From assembly GCF_042661025.1 (NCBI RefSeq), contig NZ_JBHSWH010000001.1:3720001-3784000 (forward strand): 64,000 nucleotides of DNA, written 5' to 3'. Shown here in pieces: positions 16,424 through 24,985 of the stretch. Position numbers and translations under genes: made by a program. The DNA comes from Flexivirga alba. GTDB taxonomy: Bacteria; Actinomycetota; Actinomycetes; Actinomycetales; Dermatophilaceae. Each line of letters opens with the position of its first letter. Position 1 is the stretch's first letter. The notes beneath the pieces are model-generated. The model saw only the letters and a list, made by a program, of their open reading frames with translations, was not told where the DNA came from and ran no database searches.

Positions 16424-16490
16424 CGGGCCTGCCCCGTCCGTCAGTCGCCAACAACCGCGAGGCGCGAAGTATGCCGGGGCGCGTTTACCC
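16424..16490 (+). repeat. 67-bp dispersed repeat, copy A
   Basis: About 57 of 67 bases match 20165-20231, same orientation and same length. Shared landmarks are CGGGCCTGCCC at the left end, ACAACCGC in the middle and AAGTATGCCGGGG near the right. It sits in the 125-bp gap between the ABC exporter and the aldo/keto reductase genes. Together the copies flank about 3.7 kb of accessory genes. Confidence 0.8.
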
Positions 16491-16532
16491 GGCGATGGAG
16501 AAGGCCGATTCGGTGCTCTCGCGGCGAACAGT

Positions 16533-17513
16533 TCAGCGATCGATGGCAGCCATGCTCGCTTCGCTGTGCCGTTCCCCTGCCGCCGGTGTGAGGTTGTTGA
16601 GTCGTTGGAGGTGGTTGTCGGTGAGCTCGATGCTGTCGGCGGACGTGTTCTCCTGGACACGGGCGACTCGGCGGGTGCCGGGGATCGGGGCGATGTCATG
16701 ACCCTGGGCGAGCAGCCATGCCAGCGCGACCTGCGCCGGTGTCGCATCGGCCTCGGCGGCGACAGCCTGAACTTCATCAACGATGCGCAGGTTACGTTGG
16801 AAGTTCTTCCCGATGAAGCGCGGATTGTCCTTGCGCCAGTCGTCGTCGGGGATGTCATCGACGCTGCGGATCTGGCCGGTGAGGAAACCGTGGCCGAGTG
16901 GGGAGTACGGGACAAAGCCGATACCCAGTTGCCGCAACAGCGGAAGCAGCTCAGCTTCGGGGTCGCGGGTCCACAGCGAGTACTCGGTTTGCAGTGCGGT
17001 GAGCGGGTGGACAGTGTGGGCGCGGCGGATCGTGGCGGGGCCGGCCTCTGACAGGCCGATGTGCAGGACCTTGCCCTCGTTCACCAACTCCGACACAGCG
17101 CCGATGGTGTCCTCGATCGGGGTGTTCGGGTCGACCCGGTGTTGGTAGTACAGGTCGATGTGGTCGGTGCCCAACCGGGTCAGCGAGCCCTCCACGGCGG
17201 TACGCACGTTGGCCGGGCTGCTGTCGGTGACACCGGGCCCGCCGCCGGAGTGGGAGACAAGGCCGAACTTGGTGGCGATCACGACCTGGTCGCGGCGACC
17301 TTTGATCGCTCGGCCGACAATTTCCTCGCTGTGGAACGGGCCATACACCTCGGCAGTGTCGATGTGCGTGACGCCAAAATCGAGGGCGCGATGGATGGCG
17401 CGGATCGACTCCGCGTCGTCCAGCCCGCCGCCGCTGGTGTACGTGCCGGCCATCGTCATCGTCCCGAGACCGATCCGGGAGACGTCAAGCCCACCCAAAG
17501 AGACATGCTTCAT
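16533..17513 (-). CDS. Aldo/keto reductase
   Basis: 326-residue NADP(H)-dependent oxidoreductase with a TIM-barrel fold. Start chosen at ATG 17513 (MKHVSLGGLDVSRIGLGT), preceded by GAGGAG; a longer frame upstream lacks family similarity. Seen: catalytic Asp/Tyr in DTAEVYGPFHSEEIVG, catalytic Lys in VIATKFG, YYQHRVDPNTPIEDT, GLSEAGPATIRRAH and the cofactor-binding end PIPGTRRVARVQEN. It belongs to the YakC/AKR13-like branch by these motifs. Divergent from the XRE/MmyB regulator at 17642, a recurrent pairing in actinobacteria that suggests local control. Substrate unknown. Confidence 0.92.
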   Translation of the reverse strand: MKHVSLGGLDVSRIGLGTMTMAGTYTSGGGLDDAESIRAIHRALDFGVTHIDTAEVYGPFHSEEIVGRAIKGRRDQVVIATKFGLVSHSGGGPGVTDSSPANVRTAVEGSLTRLGTDHIDLYYQHRVDPNTPIEDTIGAVSELVNEGKVLHIGLSEAGPATIRRAHTVHPLTALQTEYSLWTRDPEAELLPLLRQLGIGFVPYSPLGHGFLTGQIRSVDDIPDDDWRKDNPRFIGKNFQRNLRIVDEVQAVAAEADATPAQVALAWLLAQGHDIAPIPGTRRVARVQENTSADSIELTDNHLQRLNNLTPAAGERHSEASMAAIDR

Positions 17514-17641
17514 CAGAAAACTCCTCTGTCGTTGTTGTTCGAGTTCTAGGTAACCCGCTCTCAACTGCCGGAAGAAGTCACTGCTCGGCGGTGTACTGCC
17601 AGCCCACCCCTTGCCGCCATGCCAGCTTCTACGATTGGGGG

Positions 17642-18514
17642 GTGGACAAACGTGATGAGATCAGGGCCTTCCTCACCTCCCGTCGTGCCAAGATCACCCC
17701 CGAACAGGCCGGCCTGGTGCACTACGGCCGCGCCCGGCGCGTGCCCGGTCTGCGCCGCAGCGAGGTCGCGGACCTCGCCGGCGTCAGTGTCGAGTACTAC
17801 GCCCAACTCGAACGCGGCAACCTCGCCGGCGCATCCGAGAGTGTCCTCAACGCGCTCACCCGGGCGCTACAGCTCGACGAGGCCGAGCGCGAACACCTGC
17901 TCGATCTCGCCCGTGCCGCCAGCCCCGGACGCCGACCCCAGGGACGACCGGCGGCTCGCCACGTTCGACCCAGCGTGGCCCGCATCCTCGACGGCATGAG
18001 CGAAGTGCCCGCCTACGTCCGCAACGGACGACTGGACGTTCTCGCCGCGAACCCTCTCGCCCGTGCTCTCTACGCACCAGCGTTCACCGATCCCGCGCAA
18101 CCCGCCAACTTCGCGCGGTTCACCTTCCTCAACCCGCACGCCCGAGTGTTCTTGATCGACTGGCAGCTAGCCGCAGACGCCACCGTGGCCACGCTACGCA
18201 CCGAAGCCGGCCGCGACCCCTACGACAAAGCACTGACCGACCTGGTCGGCGAACTATCTACCCGCAGCGACGACTTCCGGACACGCTGGGCCACCCACGA
18301 CGTCCGCCTGCACCGCAGCGGTGTCAAACACATCCAGCACCCGGTCGTCGGCGAACTACACCTGTCCTACGAAGCGATGGACCTGCCCGCCGACCCCGGC
18401 CTTTGCCTCATCGCGTTCAGCGCACCCACCGGCTCAGCGAGCGACGACGCACTACGAGTCCTCTCCAGCTGGACCGCCACGCACCCGGTCGACATCGCGG
18501 CCACGCCCGGCTGA
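17642..18514 (+). CDS. XRE-family regulator with MmyB-like ligand-binding domain
   Basis: 290-residue DNA-binding protein. Start GTG 17642 (VDKRDEIRAFL) directly after a run of Gs that can serve as RBS; the upstream open frame is not conserved. Seen: an N-terminal helix-turn-helix region with RVPGLRRSEVADLAGVSVEY and YAQLERG, then the MmyB domain (VPAYVRNGRLDVLAANPLAR, FLNPHARVFLIDW, LVGELSTRSDDFRTRWATHD, GELHLSYEAMDLP). It probably represses or activates the divergent aldo/keto reductase and perhaps the next MFS exporter. The ligand is unknown; MmyB domains have been proposed to bind fatty-acid-like molecules. Confidence 0.9.
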   Translation: MDKRDEIRAFLTSRRAKITPEQAGLVHYGRARRVPGLRRSEVADLAGVSVEYYAQLERGNLAGASESVLNALTRALQLDEAEREHLLDLARAASPGRRPQGRPAARHVRPSVARILDGMSEVPAYVRNGRLDVLAANPLARALYAPAFTDPAQPANFARFTFLNPHARVFLIDWQLAADATVATLRTEAGRDPYDKALTDLVGELSTRSDDFRTRWATHDVRLHRSGVKHIQHPVVGELHLSYEAMDLPADPGLCLIAFSAPTGSASDDALRVLSSWTATHPVDIAATPG

Positions 18515-18525
18515 AGTCGCACAAG

Positions 18526-18561
18526 TTGGTCTACCTGGTCGTGTTGGTCTACCTGGTCGTG
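18526..18561 (+). repeat. Tandem duplication of 18 bp
   Basis: Two perfect head-to-tail copies of TTGGTCTACCTGGTCGTG. The second contains the stop codon of the minus-strand MFS gene, so the duplication lies at the gene's end and in the 34-bp convergent gap after the XRE gene. Confidence 0.85.
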
Positions 18562-19997
18562 CGGCGCAGGGTCGCGGTGACGGCCGCGGTGACCACCAGC
18601 AGCGCCGCGGTGACCAGCAAGCAGGCACGCAAGCCGGGCAGGAAGCTACCCTGTCTGGCGATGACGGCGCCATAGACGGCGACGCCGAGCGCGCCGCCCA
18701 TCTGCCGGAAGGTGTTGAGCACGCCGCTCGCGGTACCCGCCCGGGATAGGCGGACGCTGTCGATCAGTAGCGACGTAACCGGCGGGACAGTGAACGATCC
18801 TCCGACGCCGACCGGGATCATCAGGACGGCAACGAGGAGAGTCGGTGTATTGGCCGGGACCGTGCTGAGCAACACCAAGCCAGCTGCCATGCACAGTTGA
18901 CCGCCGAGGATGGGCGCGATCCGGCCGAAGCGGCCAACCGTTCGCGCCACAACAGGGTTGAGCAGCGCGACCAGGGCACTCATCGGGAGGAACAACAGCC
19001 CGGTCTGCAGCGGTGAGGCGCCGCGCAGTTGTTGGAAGTACAAGCTTTGGACAAACACGACGCCGTAGAAGCCGACCATGTTGATGGACGCGGCTAGCAG
19101 CGCGATACTAACCGTGCGAGAGCGGAACATGTCCAGCGGCACCATCGGGTTACGGCCGCGTGCTTCCGCAACAAGGAAGCTCGCGAAGGCGAATGCGCTG
19201 ATGACGAACGCCGCGACCACGGCGGTGCTGTCGTAGCCCAGTTCCCCTCCCGCGATGATGGCGTAGGTCAGCGATGCGAGTGCGAGCACGGCGCAGACTT
19301 GGCCGGTCCAGTCGAAGCGGGCTACCCGACTCGGGGACGGCCCGACCCTCGATAGCACGAAGATCGCTGCCACGCCGACGGGCATGTTCAGGAAGAAGAT
19401 GAACCGCCAATCGAGCTGTGCGAGCGCACCGCCCAGGATCGGTCCGGCCGCCAATGCCACCGATCCACCCATCGCCCAATAGGCGATCGCCGTGGCCCGT
19501 CGGCGTGGGTCGTCATACGCCTCGCGGATCAACGCCAGGGACGTAGGTGTCACCAGCGCGGCGCCGAAGCCCTGCAGGATCCGCGCCGCGACCAGCAGAT
19601 CAAGCGAGGGCGCAAAACCGCATGCTGCCGAGGCGACCACGAAGACCACCATGCCGATCCCGTAGGCGCTGCGCGCACCCACTCGATCGGAGAATGTTCC
19701 GGCGAACAGCAAGAGTGCCGAGAAACTGAGCGTGTACCCGGTCACGACCCACTGAAGACCTGTCAGGCCGCCACCTAGATCGAGACGGATGTTCGGCAGC
19801 GCGACATTGACCACCTGAGCATCCAGCGATACGACGAAGAAGCCGAGCATCGCCACCGCCAACGAAACACGCGCACGGACCGCCGGAACCTCCGATGCAA
19901 CCGGCGACGGGACGAGCAAGCCACGATCAGACAACGGAACCAGCCACGGACAACACGTCACAGCGCGGAATACCAGAAATTGACCTTTCACACACAA
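18549..19997 (-). CDS. MFS exporter, DHA2 (EmrB/QacA) 14-helix type
   Basis: Proton-coupled drug or metabolite exporter in the cytoplasmic membrane, up to 482 residues. Seen: first helix LAVAMLGFFVVSLDAQVVNVALP (motif D1 of DHA2 exporters), FAGTFSDRVGARSAYG (motif A), RILQGFGAALVTPTSLALI (motif B/C region), GPILGGALAQLDWRFIFFLNMPVG, and a second half with PVVARTVGRFGRIAPILGG. The start is uncertain: the first ~40 residues are not family-like, so a start nearer the VASEVPAVRARV segment is likely. It converges with the XRE gene and lies inside the repeat-flanked accessory segment. Confidence 0.9.
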   Translation of the reverse strand: MCVKGQFLVFRAVTCCPWLVPLSDRGLLVPSPVASEVPAVRARVSLAVAMLGFFVVSLDAQVVNVALPNIRLDLGGGLTGLQWVVTGYTLSFSALLLFAGTFSDRVGARSAYGIGMVVFVVASAACGFAPSLDLLVAARILQGFGAALVTPTSLALIREAYDDPRRRATAIAYWAMGGSVALAAGPILGGALAQLDWRFIFFLNMPVGVAAIFVLSRVGPSPSRVARFDWTGQVCAVLALASLTYAIIAGGELGYDSTAVVAAFVISAFAFASFLVAEARGRNPMVPLDMFRSRTVSIALLAASINMVGFYGVVFVQSLYFQQLRGASPLQTGLLFLPMSALVALLNPVVARTVGRFGRIAPILGGQLCMAAGLVLLSTVPANTPTLLVAVLMIPVGVGGSFTVPPVTSLLIDSVRLSRAGTASGVLNTFRQMGGALGVAVYGAVIARQGSFLPGLRACLLVTAALLVVTAAVTATLRRTTR

Positions 19998-20164
19998 CTG
20001 CAGTCAATGCGTCATGCGACACGTGAGGAAGCGGCTGTCATCACACGTACTGCCAGCACCCCCTCGTGGCCGTCTGGCGATATGTGGTGCACCGGAGTGG
20101 CCAGGCGCCTGCCCGCCCAGGACGACCAAGGCCCCGATCGGCTGACGCTACGGGCGCGCGTGGT

Positions 20165-20231
20165 CGGGCCTGCCCGGCCCGTCAATCGCCGACAACCGCA
20201 AGGGCAGAAGTATGCCGGGGAGCGTTGACCC
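20165..20231 (+). repeat. 67-bp dispersed repeat, copy B
   Basis: Direct repeat of 16424-16490 (about 85% identity, equal length). It overlaps the 3' end of the second MFS gene, whose last ~16 codons (ending ALAVVGD) and stop lie inside it, so the repeat appears to have supplied the current C-terminus. Confidence 0.8.
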
Positions 20232-21426
20232 TCCGGCTCATCGGAGGGGCGACAGCTGCCAGCGCGAGGGCGACGACGGCGGTCCCGAGCCACAAGGGCA
20301 CACCGTCACCGAAGGTGAGTGCGGCACCGATGATCAGGGGCGCGACGGAGGTCGCTATCCCCCAACTGATCCCGAACATCGCCAGGTAGCGACCGGCCGC
20401 ACCTTCCGGCGCCAGCCGGGAGACCTGTGCGTAGAAGTGGCTCATCAACAGCACGTCGGCAGCAGCACCCACGACCCCGGACAGCAGGATGAGCACCGCC
20501 GAGTGAGCAACGGCTATGCAGCTGATGGAGAGGGCCAGACCAACGAATCCGACTGCGATTGCGACGTGTCCGCCACCTCGGTTGAGGACGTCCACGCGCA
20601 GAAGCGGTTGCGCGAGCACGGCGACCACGGCTGACAGCGCAGTGTTGACGCCGATGACCCACAACCCGAGGCGGCGATCAGTAACCGTCAGCGGCATACC
20701 GAAGATGACCACCATGTAGACGAGGGTGAACACCGTCGACATACCAAACACACCGAGGAACCTCCGGTCCCGCCACGGCCTGGCGGCGGTCTTCGTCGTA
20801 TGCCGCGCTTCGCGGTCCGGCAGATATGCGCGGATCACCACAGCACACATCAGACAGCTCACCGCGTCGATGACGAAGAGCATCCGCAGGTCCCACCCGG
20901 CGACGATCGCCGCGACGCCACCCGCGCCGACCGCGGCGATCGTCATCGACACGAAAAGCAGACCGAAGAGCGCCGGCCCGTTGTCGTCGTTGCTCTCTGC
21001 AGCAATCATCGCCTGCGTCGGGGGCTCGATCAGCTCGTAGGACAGCCCCAGCCCGACCGCGGCGATGACAGCAATCGTGCCGGAGTGAGCTGCCGCCAGT
21101 CCCAATTGTGTTATCGCACAACCGATCAGGCCGAGCAGAATGGTCGGCCGTGGGCCGATGGCATCGAGTAACCACCCGCCGGCGAGCCGCGACGGGATGG
21201 TCGCCAGACCGAAGACGGCGACGATGAATCCCGCCGTCTGAACCGACTCGTGCAACTCCTCGGTGAGCAGGACAGCCAGGAACGCCATCGAGAAACCGCC
21301 CAGCCGATTGACCATTCGCGCGACCAACAAGCCCTTCGCGCCGCGGGACAGCAACTGCCAGGCGCCGAGGGGGTCCGTTGAGCCGTACCTGTCGTTTATG
21401 CTGTCACCAGTCACGACAACAAACAC
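20182..21426 (-). CDS. MFS transporter, 12-helix
   Basis: 414-residue membrane transporter of unknown substrate. Seen: an early helix GFSMAFLAVLLTEELHESVQT, FGLATIPSRLAGGWLLDAIGPRPTILLG (motif A-like loop), SYELIEPPTQAMIAA, a central basic loop (REARHTTKTAARPWRDRR) and a second six-helix half with DVLLMSHFYAQVSRLAPEGAAGRY. The start is assigned at ATG 21426, which lies among paired repeats shared with the divergent CGNR gene. The C-terminus reads into the 67-bp repeat. The divergent CGNR regulator is the probable controller. Confidence 0.85.
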   Translation of the reverse strand: MFVVVTGDSINDRYGSTDPLGAWQLLSRGAKGLLVARMVNRLGGFSMAFLAVLLTEELHESVQTAGFIVAVFGLATIPSRLAGGWLLDAIGPRPTILLGLIGCAITQLGLAAAHSGTIAVIAAVGLGLSYELIEPPTQAMIAAESNDDNGPALFGLLFVSMTIAAVGAGGVAAIVAGWDLRMLFVIDAVSCLMCAVVIRAYLPDREARHTTKTAARPWRDRRFLGVFGMSTVFTLVYMVVIFGMPLTVTDRRLGLWVIGVNTALSAVVAVLAQPLLRVDVLNRGGGHVAIAVGFVGLALSISCIAVAHSAVLILLSGVVGAAADVLLMSHFYAQVSRLAPEGAAGRYLAMFGISWGIATSVAPLIIGAALTFGDGVPLWLGTAVVALALAAVAPPMSRRVNAPRHTSALAVVGD

Positions 21427-21451
21427 AACCAGAAAAGAGGTGACTGGTCAA
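21403..21451. promoter_or_regulatory. Candidate operator pair between MFS and CGNR regulator genes
   Basis: GTGACTGGTSA occurs twice in opposite orientation: on the minus strand at 21403-21414 and on the plus strand at 21440-21451. The second also contains the dyad TGAC-TG-GTCA (21441-21450). The sites overlap the MFS start on one side and end one base before the CGNR start on the other, where a repressor of both genes would bind. Inference from position and symmetry only. Confidence 0.5.
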
Positions 21452-22018
21452 GTGCGTTTCGACAGTCACATCGAACGGTTACTCACCGCGTCATCACGAC
21501 TCGTCAACCGGCTCACACCCGGTCTCGACGGGGGACGGCCGATCGTCGTCCCGACCGGGACGGCGCTGAGCGCGGCGGTTGGCGAGGCGCTGACGTTCGA
21601 CGGCAGGACACCCTCGGTGCCGTCGGCCGGAGCCCAGGTGGTGGTCGGCATCGTGCCCGACGTCAGGCGGGTGTTCGAGGCGGCATCCGACGGCGACATC
21701 ACGCGCGCGGCGCAGCTGACCAACGACCTACTCGGGCGCACCGGCGCCCGGCCACAGCTCAACCCCGACCCGGACGGCACCTGGCACCTGCACTTCCACG
21801 GGGCTAGCAACCACTTCGGCCCTGGATGGGCTGCCGGCCTCGCCGCCGGCCTGACGATGGCCCTCGGCGTCGACGAGATCGGCCGGCTCGGCGTGTGCTC
21901 CGCCGACCGCTGTGACCGCGTGTATGTCGACAGCTCCCGCAACGGCACCCGGCAATTCTGCTCGACGCGGTGCCAGAACCGCATGAAGGCGGCAGCGCAC
22001 CGGGCCCGCCAGAAATAG
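21452..22018 (+). CDS. CGNR zinc-finger / ABATE-type regulator
   Basis: 188-residue putative stress-response regulator. Start GTG 21452 (VRFDSHIERLLTASSRLVN) with AAGAGG about 11 bp upstream; the longer open frame runs back through the MFS gene and is not conserved. Seen: N-terminal ABATE-like domain, WHLHFHGASNHFGPGWAAGLA, and a C-terminal zinc finger LGVCSADRCDRVYVDSSRNGTRQFCSTRCQNRMKA. In that finger the eponymous CGNR is replaced by CQNR. It is divergent from an MFS gene, so it probably controls export. It converges on the ABC-F gene with a 5-bp gap. Confidence 0.88.
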   Translation: MRFDSHIERLLTASSRLVNRLTPGLDGGRPIVVPTGTALSAAVGEALTFDGRTPSVPSAGAQVVVGIVPDVRRVFEAASDGDITRAAQLTNDLLGRTGARPQLNPDPDGTWHLHFHGASNHFGPGWAAGLAAGLTMALGVDEIGRLGVCSADRCDRVYVDSSRNGTRQFCSTRCQNRMKAAAHRARQK

Positions 22019-22023
22019 TCGGC

Positions 22024-23622
22024 TCAGGCCAGCTCGACCAGATCCTGATAGTCCGGTCCCCACAGGTCCTCGACGCCGTCCGGGAGCAGCAGGACTCGCT
22101 CCGGCTCGAGCGCCTCAACGGCTCCCGGGTCGTGCGTGACCAACACGACGGCGCCCTCGAAGGCGCGCAGCGCACCGAGGATCTCCGCGCGTGATGCCGG
22201 GTCGAGGTTGTTGGTCGGCTCGTCGAGCAGCAGCACGTTCGCGGCCGAAACCACAAGCAGCGCAAGGGAAAGCCGTGTCTTCTCGCCACCGGACAACACA
22301 CGTGCCGGCTTCTCGACGTCGTCGCCGCTGAAGAGGAACGACCCGAGAACCTTGCGGGTCTCGGTCTCGTCCAGGTCAGGCGCTGCCGACTTCATGTTCG
22401 CCAGGACGGTGCGATCCACGTCGAGGTTCTCATGCTCCTGGGCGTAGTAGCCGAGTTTGAGTCCGTGCCCGGGCTGCACCTCACCGGTGTCCGGCTGGTC
22501 GACGCCGGCGAGGATCCGCAGCAGCGTCGTCTTGCCTGCACCGTTGAGCCCGAGCACCACGACCTTGGAGCCGCGGTCGATCGCCAGGTCGACGTCGGTG
22601 AAGATCTCCAGCGAACCGTAGGACCGCGACAAGCCCTCGGCCATGAGAGGCGTCTTGCCCGACGCGGCCGGCGTCGGGAAGCGCAGCTTGGCGACCTTGT
22701 CCTGCTGCCGACTGCCCTCGGCGCCCTCGAGCATCCGCTCGGCGCGCCGGATCATGTTCTGGGCGGCGGTCGCCTTGGTGGCCTTGTAGCGCATCTTCTC
22801 GGCCTGCGCCATCAAGGCACCGGCCTTCTTCTCGGCGTTCTGTCGCTCCCGATGTCGCCTGCGCTCGTCGGTCTCGCGCTGCTTCAGGTAGGTCTTCCAG
22901 CCGACGTTGTACTGGTCGATCTCCCCACGGTTGGCATCCAGGTGGAACACGCGGTTGACGACCTGGTCGAGCATTTCGACGTCGTGGCTGATGATGATCA
23001 GCCCGCCGGTATACGTCTTGAGGTAGTCGCGTAGCCAGTGGACCGAGTCGGCGTCCAAGTGGTTGGTCGGCTCGTCGAGCAACAGCGACTCGGCTCCGGA
23101 GAAGAGGATGCGGGCCAGCTCGACACGCCGACGCTGACCACCGGAAAGTGTTTCCAGCGGCTGGTCCAAAATGCGCGTCGGCAGGGCGAGCGACGACGCA
23201 AGCGACGCCGCCTCGGACTCGGCGGCATACCCGCCCTTGCCGAGGAATTCGGCGTCCAGCCGGGCGTAGCGACGCATCGCGCGCTCACGCTTGTCGTCGT
23301 TCTCGTCGGCCATCGCCTTCTCGGCGGCACGCAGGTCGCGTATGACGACATCCAGGCCACGCGCCGACAGGATGCGGTCACGGGCCAGCATCGCAAGGTC
23401 TCCGGTCCGGGGATCCTGCGGCAGATAGCCGATGTCGCCCGAGGAAGTGATGGTTCCGGCCGCGGCCTGCCCCTCACCCGCGAGCACCTTGGTCAAGGTC
23501 GTTTTGCCGGCGCCGTTACGGCCGACCAGGCCGACCCGATCGCCCGCGGCGACGCGGAACGTCGCATTCTCCAGGAGGATCCGCGACCCCGCACGCAACT
23601 CGATCCCTTGTGCGGTGATCAC
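22024..23622 (-). CDS. ABC-F family ATPase
   Basis: 532-residue soluble protein with two ABC domains and no membrane part; ABC-F proteins act at the ribosome E site in translation control or antibiotic protection. Start GTG 23622 (VITAQGIELRAGSR) after GGAAAG; the upstream extension of the frame is not conserved. Seen: first Walker A GRNGAGKTT, signature LSGGQRRRVELARIL, Walker B SLLLDEPTNHLD; a charged linker (RETDERRRHRERQNAEKK); second Walker A GLNGAGKTT, signature LSGGEKTRLSLALLV, Walker B VLLLDEPTNNLD. Housekeeping and resistance roles cannot be told apart from sequence alone. Confidence 0.92.
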   Translation of the reverse strand: MITAQGIELRAGSRILLENATFRVAAGDRVGLVGRNGAGKTTLTKVLAGEGQAAAGTITSSGDIGYLPQDPRTGDLAMLARDRILSARGLDVVIRDLRAAEKAMADENDDKRERAMRRYARLDAEFLGKGGYAAESEAASLASSLALPTRILDQPLETLSGGQRRRVELARILFSGAESLLLDEPTNHLDADSVHWLRDYLKTYTGGLIIISHDVEMLDQVVNRVFHLDANRGEIDQYNVGWKTYLKQRETDERRRHRERQNAEKKAGALMAQAEKMRYKATKATAAQNMIRRAERMLEGAEGSRQQDKVAKLRFPTPAASGKTPLMAEGLSRSYGSLEIFTDVDLAIDRGSKVVVLGLNGAGKTTLLRILAGVDQPDTGEVQPGHGLKLGYYAQEHENLDVDRTVLANMKSAAPDLDETETRKVLGSFLFSGDDVEKPARVLSGGEKTRLSLALLVVSAANVLLLDEPTNNLDPASRAEILGALRAFEGAVVLVTHDPGAVEALEPERVLLLPDGVEDLWGPDYQDLVELA

Positions 23623-23878
23623 GTCTTTCCTTCCCTGCCGACGGCTGGTGCCCGCCCTTGTTGGTGTCTCCCGGCAACTCACATGACAGAGCGCCTGCCG
23701 CGTGCACTGGTCCAGCCAGCGCGTGCTTCAGGCGCCCGAAGCCGTTCACTCGCTAGTGTACGTCCAGGATCAGGGGCGCCCCAATCCGTTTACGGCGTCC
23801 CGGGTCCGCTCTGTCAGTACAGGAAGGGACGACGATGAGGTACGAATCGTCGTACCGACCAGCGAAGGGAAACCGGCC

Positions 23879-24874
23879 GTGACGTTCAATGACAACGCCA
23901 GCATCGGCACTGGTGACGTCTCCAGCGGAGGCAGTTCCGGCGGTGGCGGAGGCGGCGGCATGATGCCCGGCGGGATCGCGGTCGGCGGTGTCGGCGGCGT
24001 GATCGTGATGATTCTCATGGTCCTGTTCGGCGGCGACCTCACCGGCGGCTCCGGCGGCAGCGGCGGCTACGCCGGGCAGCTCAATGGCGGCCAGGCCAAC
24101 CCCTATGGTCAGAACCAGATCGACTCCGGCGGCAGCGGTGGCAGTAGCGGCGACGCCATCCAGCAACAGCTCGACGCGTGCAAGACCGGTGCCGACGCGA
24201 ACAAGAACGACCTCTGCCTCATCAAGGGCACCGTCGCGAGCGTCGAAGGCTTCTGGAAGGTCTACCTCCCGAAGACGGCCAACAAGGACTACTCCCCCGC
24301 GATCACCAAGGTCTACGCGGGCCAGATGCAATCCGGTTGCGGCACCGCCACCACCGAGATGGGCCCGTTCTACTGCCCGTTGGACAAGCAGGTCTACATC
24401 GACGCCGGCTTCTTCCAGGAGTTGCAGAGCCAGTACGGCTCCGACGGCGGCCAGCTCGCCAAGGAATACGTCCTGGCGCACGAGTACGGCCACCACATCC
24501 AGGACATCCTCGGCCTGCTCGGCCGCGCCCAGCAGGACCCGCAGGGCGCCGAGTCCGGCTCGGTGCGCACCGAGTTGCAGGCAGACTGCTTCGCCGGCAT
24601 CTGGGTCTCGTATGCCGACGGCTCGCGCAACGGCCAGAACGGCGTGACGATCGACCCGCTGCTGAAGAAGATCAGCTCGACCGACATCGACTCGGCACTG
24701 TCGGCGGCCGCCGCGGTCGGCGACGACCGGATCCAGCAGAAGGCACAGGGTCGGGTCACCCCCGAAACCTGGACCCATGGGTCGTCGGCCGCTCGACAGA
24801 AGTGGTTCAAGATCGGCTACGACCAAGGCAGCCTCAACGCTTGTAACACGTTCGACGCCGCCAACGTCGAATGA
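23879..24874 (+). CDS. Neutral zinc metallopeptidase (YpfJ-like family)
   Basis: 331-residue membrane-anchored zinc metalloprotease homologue. Start GTG 23879 (VTFNDNASIGTG), the family's usual beginning, with GAAGGGA upstream; the longer frame is not conserved. Seen: a Gly/Ser-rich N-terminus, one helix (GGIAVGGVGGVIVMILMVLFGG), a Gly/Ser linker, CGTATTEMGPFYCPLDKQVYID, the zinc site LAHEYGHHIQ, and TELQADCFAGIW with the likely third ligand. Two cysteine pairs suggest an extracytoplasmic, disulphide-bonded domain. Substrates are unknown for the family. A small hairpin (24906-24923) follows the gene. Confidence 0.9.
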   Translation: MTFNDNASIGTGDVSSGGSSGGGGGGGMMPGGIAVGGVGGVIVMILMVLFGGDLTGGSGGSGGYAGQLNGGQANPYGQNQIDSGGSGGSSGDAIQQQLDACKTGADANKNDLCLIKGTVASVEGFWKVYLPKTANKDYSPAITKVYAGQMQSGCGTATTEMGPFYCPLDKQVYIDAGFFQELQSQYGSDGGQLAKEYVLAHEYGHHIQDILGLLGRAQQDPQGAESGSVRTELQADCFAGIWVSYADGSRNGQNGVTIDPLLKKISSTDIDSALSAAAAVGDDRIQQKAQGRVTPETWTHGSSAARQKWFKIGYDQGSLNACNTFDAANVE

Positions 24875-24905
24875 CGACTGTGAGTCACATCACATTTTTC
24901 TGAGC

Positions 24906-24923
24906 GTCGGAGCAACCTCCGAC
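24906..24923 (+). terminator. Small hairpin after the metallopeptidase gene
   Basis: GTCGGAG-CAAC-CTCCGAC: a perfect 7-bp stem with a 4-base loop, 32 bp after the stop codon. A short T run lies before rather than after it, so it is not a canonical Rho-independent terminator on the plus strand. It may be a 3'-end stabilising structure. Confidence 0.45.
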
Positions 24924-24930
24924 ATGACGA

Positions 24931-24981
24931 GGACGTCCTTCCTGCACACCACAATCCGTGGTGTGCAGGAAGGAAGGAAGA
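24931..24981 (+). promoter_or_regulatory. Strong hairpin enclosing the ribosome binding site of the AMIN-like gene
   Basis: CCTTCCTGCACACCAC (24937-24952), a 5-base loop AATCC, and GTGGTGTGCAGGAAGG (24958-24973): 16 perfect pairs. Outer GACGTC halves extend the pairing across a small bulge. The right arm and the repeat AGGAAGGAAGGAAG contain the Shine-Dalgarno sequence of the ATG at 24986. It could occlude translation, act as a terminator or attenuator, or bind a protein as a DNA palindrome. Confidence 0.65.
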
Positions 24982-24985
24982 CGTC

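Noticed and set aside
23702..23878. Longer N-terminus for the zinc metallopeptidase
   Set aside because: The extension is not like the family, while GTG 23879 gives the typical start with an RBS.
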